Part shown: positions 30,511 through 38,066 of the stretch, piece by piece | How positions within the stretch are numbered: position 1 is the first letter of the stretch | How the letters are laid out: each line of letters opens with the position of its first letter | From: Acidobacteriota bacterium | GTDB taxonomy: Bacteria > Acidobacteriota > Terriglobia > Bryobacterales > Bryobacteraceae | Length of the DNA: 61,867 nucleotides | Reading direction: 5' to 3' | Assembly: GCA_018268835.1 (NCBI GenBank) | Contig: JAFDVU010000013.1 | Span: forward strand, 1-61,867 | The notes under the pieces: model-generated | Told to the model about the DNA's origin: nothing | The model's database searches: none | The model's input: the letters and a program-made list of their open reading frames with translations, nothing else | Program-made: the position numbers and the translations under genes

Positions 30511-32160
30511 ATGCCTCCACGTCCCGTGCCGGCGCCCGCGCAGACAACCGCCTGGCTCCGTCCCGCGATTCTCGCGCTCACCGCACTGCTGCTGCTCACC
30601 TGGTTCACCGGCGAGATCGCCGATACCGACATCTGGCTGCACCTGATGACGGGCCGCCACACGCTGGAAACGCGCGCGCTCACGGTGCCCGACCCCTTCA
30701 GCTACACCAGCAGCATCGACAGCCCGGCCTATCCCGGTGAAGCCAGGACCCGTTACTTCAACCTGACCCACGAATGGCTGGCGCAGATCGCGATGTACCT
30801 GGTCTACTCGGCCACCGGCTTCCCGGGACTTGTGCTGCTGCGCGCGCTGCTGCTCATCGCCTTCTGCGCGCTGGTGGGGCTGATGGTCTGGTGGCGCAGC
30901 CAGGGCTTTCTGCGCGCGGTCGCTGCCGCGATCGCCGCCGGAGCGGTGGCCATCAACTTTCAGCAGAGCCGCCCCTTCCTGGTGACCTTCGTCTTTCTCG
31001 CCGCGACCATGGCGATTCTGGAGCGCCGCCGCTGGATGTGGGCGCTGCCCGCCGTCTTCCTGATGTGGGCCAACATGCACGGCGGGTACTTTATGGGATG
31101 GGCCATGATCGGCGCATACTGCGGGGAGGCGCTGCTCGACCGCCTGCGCAAACGTCCGGTCGAAGGCGAGCGCCAACTCTGGATGGTGGCCGTGGCGTCC
31201 TTTGCCGCCTCCGCGATCAATCCCAACGGCCTGCGCGTCATCGAGATCATGTTGAACTACCGCGCCAGCGGGATTCAGGCGAGCAACCTCGAATGGCAAT
31301 ACCCGGCATTCTGGGAACCCAGCGCGTACAGCTTCGTGCTGTTCGGTTCGCTGCTCGTGATGCTGCTCCGCCGCCGGGAGACGCGCGCCGCCGATTGGCT
31401 GCTGCTCCTCGTGTTCGGCGCCGCCAGCCTGCTCGCCGTGCGCAACACCATCCTCATGGGTCTCGTGGGCAGCGTGCTGCTCTTCGCCTACCTGCCCTCG
31501 TGGAAGCGCGCGCTGCCCGCGGCCGCGACTTACGCCGCCGCGGCAGCCCTGATCGCCGCCGCCGGACTCCATTGGCGCTCCGGCGACTCCTTCCAGTTCC
31601 ACGAAGCCGCCTGGCAACTGCCGGTTCGCGCCGCCGATTTTCTGGCCGAACACAAAGTCTCCGCCCGCATGTTCAACACCTACGCCAACGGCGGATACCT
31701 TGTCTGGCGTCTCTGGCCCATGCAGAAGGATTTCATCGACCCGCGCGGTTTAAGCGAGCAGGCCTTCGCCGATTATCAGCACATCCTGCAATACGCGCCC
31801 GACGTGAACGCCCTGCTGGACAAGTACGGCATTCAGGTGATTGTGGTGGACGGCTTCGACCGCTTCAGCGGACAGGTGCGCGGCCTGCCAATCGCACTTT
31901 CCGATCCAGCGCAGCGCACCTGGAAACTGGTGCAGGCCGATGAGCGAGGCATGGTCTTCATGCGCAATCCACCGGCGGGCGTACAGCCGCTGAACAACCT
32001 GCAGGCCATCGGCAGCATCGAATTCGCCTGCAAGGAACAACTCGACCGGGATCCCTCGCACCCGGGCTGCGCCAACGGGCTCGCCCAGGTCTACGGGAGC
32101 ATCGTCGGCGACCGTGCGCGCGCCGCTCAGTGGGCCGCCGTCTACGAATCGCGCAGGTAG
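30511..32160 (+). CDS. Polytopic membrane protein, GT-C glycosyltransferase-like
   Basis: The 549-residue protein has around eleven hydrophobic segments and an acidic motif in the first outer loop (GEIADTDIWLHLMTGRHTL) that resembles the metal-binding Asp motif of GT-C glycosyltransferases. A C-terminal soluble region (about 375-549, with RMFNTYANGGYLVWRL and IDPRGL) is typical of uncharacterised bacterial GT-C-like proteins. It should lie in the inner membrane and could transfer a lipid-linked sugar, but donor and acceptor are unknown. It ends 4 bp from the convergent small gene at 32165. Confidence 0.7.
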   Translation: MPPRPVPAPAQTTAWLRPAILALTALLLLTWFTGEIADTDIWLHLMTGRHTLETRALTVPDPFSYTSSIDSPAYPGEARTRYFNLTHEWLAQIAMYLVYSATGFPGLVLLRALLLIAFCALVGLMVWWRSQGFLRAVAAAIAAGAVAINFQQSRPFLVTFVFLAATMAILERRRWMWALPAVFLMWANMHGGYFMGWAMIGAYCGEALLDRLRKRPVEGERQLWMVAVASFAASAINPNGLRVIEIMLNYRASGIQASNLEWQYPAFWEPSAYSFVLFGSLLVMLLRRRETRAADWLLLLVFGAASLLAVRNTILMGLVGSVLLFAYLPSWKRALPAAATYAAAAALIAAAGLHWRSGDSFQFHEAAWQLPVRAADFLAEHKVSARMFNTYANGGYLVWRLWPMQKDFIDPRGLSEQAFADYQHILQYAPDVNALLDKYGIQVIVVDGFDRFSGQVRGLPIALSDPAQRTWKLVQADERGMVFMRNPPAGVQPLNNLQAIGSIEFACKEQLDRDPSHPGCANGLAQVYGSIVGDRARAAQWAAVYESRR

Positions 32161-32164
32161 CCGG

Positions 32165-32374
32165 TCAAGCCGCCCCGATGCACTCGAGGATGAAATACTT
32201 CTTCCCGTCCTCGCGCGCGATCTGTCCGGCGATTTGCCACTCGCATCCGTCCGCGATGTAGATCCGCCGGTAGCTGTCGTACTCCACGCCGATCTCGCGC
32301 CGCAGGCGCTCCTGCTCCACTTCGCGCGTATCGCCGGGCTCCCAGTGGTTCTTCGCGACCGAAAACAGGTTCAT
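32165..32374 (-). CDS. Small conserved-looking protein downstream of DUF1080 (69 aa)
   Basis: This 69-residue protein is not recognised. Its ATG overlaps the stop of the DUF1080 gene by 4 bp (ATGA), strong evidence for a real coupled gene. The sequence starts MNLFSVAKNHWEPGD, has a helical charged middle (REVEQERLRREIGVEYDSY) and ends in a beta-like CEWQIAGQIAREDGKKYFI. There is no signal peptide. It would be cytoplasmic although its operon partner is exported. Confidence 0.65.
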   Translation of the reverse strand: MNLFSVAKNHWEPGDTREVEQERLRREIGVEYDSYRRIYIADGCEWQIAGQIAREDGKKYFILECIGAA

Positions 32375-33012
32375 CGCTGCGACAGGTCCCGAATGTGGAG
32401 GTCCTTGAACCACATGTTGCCGCCGCCGCCCGCGTGCAGTTGCAGCGCGATCGTGCCGTCGAAGGACTTGGGCGACGGATCCGTGTAATCCAGGATTTTG
32501 ATGCCATTGAGGATGCACACGAAGTGGTTGCCTTCCACCTTGACCAGCATGTCGTTCCAATCGGTGGGACGCAGCACGTACTCGTATTCCGGAGAGGGCC
32601 ACGCGATCCAGCCGCGCCCGTCGCCATAGAGTCCGCCGGTGTGATGGTTTTCCGTGCGGTCCATTTCGAACTGCATGCCCTGCGACACGTCCACCGTTCC
32701 GGGTTTGAAGCGCGTGTGGCAGAACAGCCCGCTGTTGCCGTTGCCCGCGAACTTGAAGCGCAGCGACATCCAGAAGTCCTTGTACTCCTTGGTGGTCTGC
32801 AGGTATCCGTACGCTTTGGATATGCCCACGCCGTGGATGGCTCCATCCTCCACGGTCCATTTCTCCACGCCCACCGGCTCCCATCCGGTCAGGTCCGTGC
32901 CGTTGAACATCGATACCCACTGTTCGTTGGGAAGCGGAGCGCGGTTGCGGGGTGTTTGCGCCGCCAGCAGGAGGGGAAGTGCGAGTAGTAAAAGTGATCT
33001 ACGCATGCTCAT
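32371..33012 (-). CDS. Exported DUF1080 (3-keto-disaccharide hydrolase-like) protein
   Basis: The 213-residue protein has a signal peptide (MRRSLLLLALPLLLAAQ) and the DUF1080 concanavalin-like fold: WVSMFNGTDLTGWEPVG, KWTVEDGAIHGVG, FKFAGNGNSGLFCH, GLYGDGRGWI, EWNDM-like PTDWNDMLVKVEGN and LQLHAGGGGNMWFKDLHI. Some members hydrolyse 3-keto-glycosides, and many bind carbohydrate. The ATG at 33012 has TATGAT 8 nt upstream; an ATG at 33006 is also possible. The divergent SMP-30-like gene begins just 20 bp away, and the two may act on the same oxidised sugar. Confidence 0.9.
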   Translation of the reverse strand: MSMRRSLLLLALPLLLAAQTPRNRAPLPNEQWVSMFNGTDLTGWEPVGVEKWTVEDGAIHGVGISKAYGYLQTTKEYKDFWMSLRFKFAGNGNSGLFCHTRFKPGTVDVSQGMQFEMDRTENHHTGGLYGDGRGWIAWPSPEYEYVLRPTDWNDMLVKVEGNHFVCILNGIKILDYTDPSPKSFDGTIALQLHAGGGGNMWFKDLHIRDLSQR

Positions 33013-33019
33013 CGAGTTC

Positions 33020-33026
33020 TATCATA
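33020..33026. promoter_or_regulatory. Shared -10 element (TATCATA) of two divergent genes
   Basis: TATCAT (33020-33025, plus) lies 6 nt before the ATG at 33032. On the minus strand TATGAT (33021-33026) lies 8 nt before the ATG at 33012. The two hexamers overlap by 5 bp in a 19-bp gap without a Shine-Dalgarno, so both transcripts would be leaderless and mutually exclusive. Confidence 0.5.
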
Positions 33027-33031
33027 AAACG

Positions 33032-33922
33032 ATGCCCCCGCGAATCGTGGCCCGCCCTTTCTACCGTCCGCCGGACGAGTCCCTGCGCTATCTTCCCGAG
33101 TGCCCGCGACAGCTGGCCGGCACCTCGACACTGGCCTGGGTCGCGATTCAGCACGGCGCCGGGATCCACCAGGGCAGCCTCAACCTGCTCGATCTCCTCA
33201 CGCACGAAAACCGGAGCCACCCGCTGCCGGGACGCCCCGGCTTCTTCGCCGAGACCGCCGATCCCGACGTGCTCATCGTCGGACTCGAACGGCGGCTGGT
33301 CCGCTTCCACCTGCGCTCCGGCGAGATCCTGGAGACTCTCGCCCGCCTGCCCGAAGATCCCCGCGTGATCATCAACGACGGCATCGGGGTTCCCGGCGGC
33401 GTCATCTTCGGCACCAAGCACCTGGAGTTCAGCCTCCCCATCGCCACGCTCTACCACTACGGCGCGGGGTTGCGCGAATTGCGCGGCGGGCAGACCTGTT
33501 CCAACGGAAAGTACCTGCGCGGCGACCTGCTGATCGACATCGATACCCAACCCAAAACCATCACCGAGTACCGGTATCGCGAGGACGCGCCCCTCGAACC
33601 ACTGCGCCGGATCGCGCCACCCGGGCGCCTGCCCTCCCTGCCCGATGGGCTGCGCCCTACGCCGTCCGGCGACGCCATCGTGGTGGCGTATTACAACCCG
33701 GGGCACGTCCCTGACGGACTCGCGCAGGAAATCCGCATCGCCGATGGCGAAGTGCTGCGCGAATGGATCCTGCCCGGCTCGCCGCGCGTCACCTGCCCGG
33801 AGTATGTGGAGATCGGCGGGCGCGCGCATCTGCTGTTCACGACCGCGGTCGAAGGCATGCCGGAAGAGACCCGCGCCATCGCGCCCGAAGCCGGAACCAT
33901 GTTCGTGGCCAGTGTGGCGTAG
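33032..33922 (+). CDS. SMP-30/gluconolactonase-like beta-propeller protein
   Basis: The 296-residue protein resembles the SMP-30/gluconolactonase/LRE family: blades with AWVAIQHGAGIHQGSLNLLD, NDGIGVPGGVIFGTKH and SCNGKYL-like GGQTCSNGKYLRGDLL, then PDGLRPTPSGDAIVVAYYN. Conserved metal-binding positions (Asn/Asp in IINDGIG and the Asp of PDGLRP) are plausible. There is no signal peptide. The family hydrolyses sugar lactones or related substrates. The start ATG at 33032 is preferred to 33005 because the latter overlaps the divergent gene and its promoter element. Convergent with purE across a strong hairpin. Confidence 0.75.
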   Translation: MPPRIVARPFYRPPDESLRYLPECPRQLAGTSTLAWVAIQHGAGIHQGSLNLLDLLTHENRSHPLPGRPGFFAETADPDVLIVGLERRLVRFHLRSGEILETLARLPEDPRVIINDGIGVPGGVIFGTKHLEFSLPIATLYHYGAGLRELRGGQTCSNGKYLRGDLLIDIDTQPKTITEYRYREDAPLEPLRRIAPPGRLPSLPDGLRPTPSGDAIVVAYYNPGHVPDGLAQEIRIADGEVLREWILPGSPRVTCPEYVEIGGRAHLLFTTAVEGMPEETRAIAPEAGTMFVASVA

Positions 33923-33930
33923 GCCTGCCG

Positions 33931-33952
33931 GCAACGGCAAATGAGCCGTTGC
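33931..33952. terminator. Perfect hairpin between convergent SMP-30 and purE genes
   Basis: GCAACGGC and GCCGTTGC form an 8-bp stem around the loop AAATGA, centred between the two convergent stops. It could serve as a bidirectional terminator; no T tract is present. Confidence 0.6.
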
Positions 33953-33955
33953 GCG

Positions 33956-34444
33956 CTACTCCAACCGCTCCCCGAGCACCTTGCTCCGCTGCTCCTCGCG
34001 GAACGCCTTCAGCTTTTCCCTTAACTCGGGGCGCGCATTGGCCAGGATCGCCACTGCCAGCAGCGCGGCGTTGCGCGCGCCGGCCGGGCCGATCGCCAGG
34101 GTCCCCACCGGAATTCCCGCGGGCATCTGTACCGTGGAGAGCAGGGAATCCATCCCTTTCAACGACGCGCTTTCCATCGGCACGCCGAGTACGGGCAGCA
34201 CTGTGTGGGCGGCGCACACGCCGGCGAGGTGCGCCGCGCCGCCCGCCGCCGCGATCACCACTTCCACACCGCGACCCTCGGCGGCGCCCACATACTCCTC
34301 GGTCTCCCGCGGAGTACGGTGCGCGGAAAGAACCCGGCACTCATGCTCGACACCGAATTTGCGAAGCATTTCCGACGACTGGCGCATGACGTCCCAGTCC
34401 GATCTGCTTCCCATCAGCACGATCACCAGCGGATTGCCTGTCAT
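33956..34444 (-). CDS. purE: N5-carboxyaminoimidazole ribonucleotide mutase, PurE class I
   Basis: PurE converts N5-CAIR to CAIR in de novo purine synthesis. The 162-residue length fits class I. Signatures are the N-terminal VLMGSRSDW, the SAHRTPRET block, VVIAAAGGAAHLAGV and GVPMESASLKGMDSLLSTVQMP. The gene begins 3 bp after the stop of the isocitrate dehydrogenase gene, so the two are likely co-transcribed. purK was not found nearby. Confidence 0.95.
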   Translation of the reverse strand: MTGNPLVIVLMGSRSDWDVMRQSSEMLRKFGVEHECRVLSAHRTPRETEEYVGAAEGRGVEVVIAAAGGAAHLAGVCAAHTVLPVLGVPMESASLKGMDSLLSTVQMPAGIPVGTLAIGPAGARNAALLAVAILANARPELREKLKAFREEQRSKVLGERLE

Positions 34445-34447
34445 ATG

Positions 34448-35887
34448 CTACTGCCCCTGGACCATGGAGTAGCCGTCCACACCGGCGAAGCTGCGCAGCG
34501 GCAGCGCCACCGATACCTCGATGCCCGCCGCCGCGATCCGCTGCGGCACTTCGAGCACCTTGGGTACGCTCACCGCGCCGGTGGCAAGGTACCGGCAGCG
34601 GAAGCTGTCCGTGCAGAACGTTTCCCCGATGCCGGCGGGCCACACTTTGACGCCGCGGTTGTCGATCACGTCCAGCTTGAGGCCGTCGCCGGCCAGTTTG
34701 CCGACCGCCTCGGCCAGCGCCGAGGCGTCCCTTGAGGGCCAGTACACGAATACGTCGATGCCCTTCAGCTCCATCGCCGTGCTGCCTTCCGCGCCGGCGG
34801 CGCCCGCCGCGGCCGCCGGACGCGACTTGTAGCTCACCGGCTGCAGCGTGTTCGGCTTCTGTCCCAGCCGTTCGATCACCGCCGCGGCGAATTCCTTCGT
34901 CCCCACCTTCAACCTGCTCACGCCCTCGGTGAAGATGTCGTAGGTGTGGATGCCGTCCTCGATCGTGCGCAGCCAGGCGTTGTGCACCCGCGCCGCCGCT
35001 TCGGGCTGGTTGATGTGCACCAGCATCAGCACCGCGCCCAGCAGCAGCCCACTCGGATTCGCCAGGTTCTGCCCCGCGCGCCGCGGCGCCGACCCGTGAA
35101 TGGCCTCGAACATCGCGCACTTGTCGCCGATGTTCGCTGATCCGGCCAGCCCTACCGATCCCGCGATCTGCGCCGCGACGTCGCTCAGGATGTCGCCATA
35201 CAGGTTCGGCAGCACGATCACGTCGAAAGCCTCCGGCGTGTCGGCCAGCTTCGCCGCGCCGATGTCCACGATCCACACTTCCTTCCGGATCTCCGGATAC
35301 GCGGCGGCGATTTCGTCGAACACCTTGTGGAACAGGCCGTCGGTCATCTTCATGATGTTGTCCTTCATGAAGCACGTGACCTTCTTGCGGTTGTGCAGCC
35401 GCGCGTACTCAAACGCGTAGCGCACGATTTTCTCCGATCCCGGCCGCGAAATCACCTTAAGGCAACTGGTGACTTCGGGGCTGATCTGGTACTCGATCCC
35501 GGCGTAGAGGTCCTCCTCGTTTTCGCGGACGATCACCACATCCATGTCCGGATGCCTGGTATCCACGAACGGGTGGTACGAGACGCATGGACGGACGTTG
35601 GCATACTGGCCGAGCGTCTTGCGGGTGGTCACGTTCAGGCTCTTGAATCCGCCGCCCTGCGGCGTCGTGATCGGAGCCTTGAGGAACACCTGGGTCCGCA
35701 GCAGCGATTCCCACGAGCTCGGTTCGATGCCGGCCGCGTTGCCGCGCAGATAGACCTTTTCGCCGATCTCGATGGTCTCAATGTCGAGAGCCGCTCCGCC
35801 CGCCTCCAGAATCTGGAGCGTCGCGTTCATGATTTCCGGACCGATGCCGTCGCCGTATGCGACCGTGATAGGAGTTTTGGCTGCCAT
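34448..35887 (-). CDS. icd: NADP-type isocitrate dehydrogenase with C-terminal extension (Thermus-like)
   Basis: The 479-residue enzyme belongs to the isocitrate/isopropylmalate dehydrogenase superfamily and should oxidise isocitrate to 2-oxoglutarate in the TCA cycle. Visible are VAYGDGIGPEIM, VRENEEDLYAGIEYQ (phosphate/substrate loop), DNIMKMTDGLF, LPNLYGDILSD and IHGSAPRRAGQNLANPSG. Beyond about residue 340 a C-terminal extension (roughly 365-479, IDVFVYWPSRDASAL) matches the extra domain known from Thermus-type isocitrate dehydrogenases. Start 35887 is chosen at MAAKTPITVAYGDG; the frame to 35986 would run into the end of the M56 gene. Coenzyme choice is not certain. Confidence 0.9.
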   Translation of the reverse strand: MAAKTPITVAYGDGIGPEIMNATLQILEAGGAALDIETIEIGEKVYLRGNAAGIEPSSWESLLRTQVFLKAPITTPQGGGFKSLNVTTRKTLGQYANVRPCVSYHPFVDTRHPDMDVVIVRENEEDLYAGIEYQISPEVTSCLKVISRPGSEKIVRYAFEYARLHNRKKVTCFMKDNIMKMTDGLFHKVFDEIAAAYPEIRKEVWIVDIGAAKLADTPEAFDVIVLPNLYGDILSDVAAQIAGSVGLAGSANIGDKCAMFEAIHGSAPRRAGQNLANPSGLLLGAVLMLVHINQPEAAARVHNAWLRTIEDGIHTYDIFTEGVSRLKVGTKEFAAAVIERLGQKPNTLQPVSYKSRPAAAAGAAGAEGSTAMELKGIDVFVYWPSRDASALAEAVGKLAGDGLKLDVIDNRGVKVWPAGIGETFCTDSFRCRYLATGAVSVPKVLEVPQRIAAAGIEVSVALPLRSFAGVDGYSMVQGQ

Positions 35888-35969
35888 ACCAGGAATACAC
35901 AGGATATTGGAGAGCACCACATCCCGCAACCGCCCGATAGTAGCGTTTCCTGCGGCAGCCCGCGCCGGA

Positions 35970-37550
35970 TCACTTCTCCAATTCAAAACCGATCGTAATC
36001 GTTGTCGCTGTCTCTACCGGTTGCCCGTTCAACAGCGAGGGAGAGTACAGCCATTTCTTCACCGCGTCCAGCGCCAACTGCGCGAGGGCCGGATTCACTT
36101 CCGTATTCACCACCTTCGGATTCAGCACGCTGCCGTCCGTGCCCACTACGGCGCGAATGATCACACGACCCGTGATGCCCTGCTGCTGCAACGCCTCCGG
36201 ATATTCCGGACGCGTTTGCCGCAGGAGTTTCATAGGCTGCACGTTGCCGCCTACGGGAATGCGCTGCGCACCCGGCGCGGGTCCCATCCCCGGCGCCGCC
36301 GCGCGCGCCTGTGCCGGACCTTTCGAGCCGACGACGGTCACGGTCTCGCTGGTTTCGCCAAGCTCCAGGTGCGCGGGCGCGCTGGCGATCTTGCCAGGCT
36401 CCACCACGGCCGCGACCTTCGCCACCTTGAAACCACGCGAGCGGAATTCGAGCTCGTAATGTCCCGCCGGAATCGCACGGAATGCGTACTCGCCCGCGGC
36501 GCCGGCGCGCGTCAGTTCCTCGTTGCCCGCGTCGAGGTTCTTTGCCCGCACTTCCGTTCCCGGTACACGTGCCCCGCTGGGATCCGTCACGATCCCCACC
36601 AGAGCGCCGGCGCCGGCTTGCGCCTGCGCGTGCGACGTCACACCCGCCACGGCCAACAGCACGAGCGCCGCGGCCAGGGGCGCTGCGAGCGCCATCCTGC
36701 GGCCCAGCGGCGCGCGATTCCGCGTGCGATCCAGCAGCGCGCGCACGCGCCCTTCGAAATCGCCCGCATCCGCCATTGCCGGCGCTTCCACCGTGAGCCC
36801 GCGAACCAGGTCCACCAGGTGCCCGGCATACTCCGCCGCGCCGATGCCGCGCTCCAGCACCGCATCGTCCACCGCGCGCTCGCGCTCGCGGCGCTGTTCC
36901 TTCGCCGCCAGCCACGCCAGAGGGTGGAACCACCACAGACAGCAGGCCGCCTGCGCCATCACCTGCGCCACCAGGTCGCGGCGCTGCACGTGAATCAGTT
37001 CGTGCAGCAGCACCGCGCGCATCCGCTCCGCGCTCCAATGGCGCGAAGCCACGGGAAGCGCGATCACCGGACGCAGCACGCCCCACACCATCGGCACCGG
37101 CGCGCTCGGACTTTCAACCACCCGGACGGTGCGCGGTATCCCGCGGCGCGTCACGACCGCCGAACCCGCCAGCAGCCGCCGCGCCCGGAGCGCGCCGCCC
37201 GCGAAACGCGCCGCTACCGCCGCCATCCCCGCTAGGTAGATCCAGGCCAGCGGATTCGACCCCGGACGCGTGGGCGCCGGCGGCGGCACTCCGCGCGGCG
37301 CTTTCCCTATCACTGTGACGTTCGTCCCCACGTCCGGCGTGGTCGCGCCCGCCGGCACCGGCACGCTCCACTTCGGTGCCAACGCGATCGCCGCCGGCAG
37401 AGCCAGAAGCGCGCCGAATACCAAGCTCCAGGTGTAGTGCCGGAGCGCAGCCGAGCCCCGCGCCAACAACCGCGCCGCCGCGAATCCCGCCACCAGGATC
37501 GCCGTCCCCTTCCATGCGGCTTGCACCGCGAAATCCGTGAACCCGATCAT
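35970..37550 (-). CDS. BlaR1/M56-like membrane metallopeptidase fused to regulatory and TonB C-terminal domains
   Basis: The 526-residue protein combines three modules. The first is an M56 (BlaR1-like) membrane peptidase with several N-terminal helices and the zinc motif HELIH (His183, Glu184, His187) plus the downstream RERERAVDDAVL zinc region. The second is a carboxypeptidase-regulatory domain (about 320-405, GIVTDPSGARVPGTEV, AGHYELEFRSRGFK). The third is a TonB C-terminal domain (about 430-526, RPEYPEALQQQGITGRV, VNPALAQLALDAVKKW). The start overlaps the BlaI stop by 4 bp, so it pairs with the repressor. In the known system, signal sensing leads to proteolysis of the repressor; the TonB part suggests a link to outer-membrane energy or mechanical signals, which is inference. 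Confidence 0.9.
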   Translation of the reverse strand: MIGFTDFAVQAAWKGTAILVAGFAAARLLARGSAALRHYTWSLVFGALLALPAAIALAPKWSVPVPAGATTPDVGTNVTVIGKAPRGVPPPAPTRPGSNPLAWIYLAGMAAVAARFAGGALRARRLLAGSAVVTRRGIPRTVRVVESPSAPVPMVWGVLRPVIALPVASRHWSAERMRAVLLHELIHVQRRDLVAQVMAQAACCLWWFHPLAWLAAKEQRRERERAVDDAVLERGIGAAEYAGHLVDLVRGLTVEAPAMADAGDFEGRVRALLDRTRNRAPLGRRMALAAPLAAALVLLAVAGVTSHAQAQAGAGALVGIVTDPSGARVPGTEVRAKNLDAGNEELTRAGAAGEYAFRAIPAGHYELEFRSRGFKVAKVAAVVEPGKIASAPAHLELGETSETVTVVGSKGPAQARAAAPGMGPAPGAQRIPVGGNVQPMKLLRQTRPEYPEALQQQGITGRVIIRAVVGTDGSVLNPKVVNTEVNPALAQLALDAVKKWLYSPSLLNGQPVETATTITIGFELEK

Positions 37551-37939
37551 CGTTCGCCGTCCTTTCTTGCCTGCTCCACCATCCGCGAGATGCGGTCGAG
37601 GTCCTGGCGGCCGAGGTTCGCCGCGGAGAGATCCAGCAGCGCCGCGACCGTTTCCTCCACGCTGCCGCCGAAAAACGTGGACACCATGTGGCGCAGCGCG
37701 TTCCGGCGTGCCGAATCGCGGCCCACTACCGGCAGGTATACGTAGCGCAGCGCCTCTTCCTCGTGGCGGATGTGACCTTTCTCTTCGAGGACCCGCAGCT
37801 TCGCCCGCACCGCCGAATAGGTCGGCGCGTCGGCCATTTCCCCGTGAATCTCCGACGCCGTCGCCCGGCCCTTTTGGTACAGGATGTCCATGATTTGCCG
37901 TTCGCGCCGGCTCAGGTTACGATGTCCGTCTTTCCGCAT
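37547..37939 (-). CDS. BlaI/MecI-type winged-helix repressor
   Basis: The 130-residue regulator has the BlaI/MecI/CopY winged-helix domain (LSRRERQIMDILYQKGRAT, DAPTYSAVRAKLRVLEEKGHI) and a C-terminal dimerisation region (STFFGGSVEETVAALLD). Its partner is the M56-family protein overlapping it by 4 bp; that protein would cleave or inactivate the repressor. The ATG at 37939 begins just at the domain edge; a frame to 37990 is rejected because of poor extra sequence. A dyad (TGCTGT-AAAA-ACAGCA, 37946-37961) sits 7 nt upstream of the start and is the likely autoregulatory operator. Confidence 0.92.
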   Translation of the reverse strand: MRKDGHRNLSRRERQIMDILYQKGRATASEIHGEMADAPTYSAVRAKLRVLEEKGHIRHEEEALRYVYLPVVGRDSARRNALRHMVSTFFGGSVEETVAALLDLSAANLGRQDLDRISRMVEQARKDGER

Positions 37940-37945
37940 ATATTG

Positions 37946-37961
37946 TGCTGTAAAAACAGCA
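37946..37961. promoter_or_regulatory. Candidate BlaI-type operator dyad
   Basis: TGCTGT and ACAGCA flank AAAA in a perfect palindrome with 6-bp arms, 6 nt upstream of the BlaI-family start codon and in the gap to the divergent GT87-like gene. Position suggests an autoregulation site; the exact regulator contact is unproven. Confidence 0.5.
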
Positions 37962-38054
37962 GCCTGTTGCAAAACTAGCACTACGGCCACGGAGTGTCAA
38001 GCGGGAAGTTCGCCTGGCCGTCCCGCGCCGGAGCCTCGTGCAGCCGATCTCGTG

Positions 38055-38060
38055 TATAAA
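38055..38060 (+). promoter_or_regulatory. Putative -10 element (TATAAA) of the GT87-like gene
   Basis: TATAAA lies 6 nt before the GTG at 38067, supporting that GTG as the start; AAGGA overlaps it and could alternatively act as a ribosome-binding site. Confidence 0.4.
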
Positions 38061-38066
38061 GGACAG

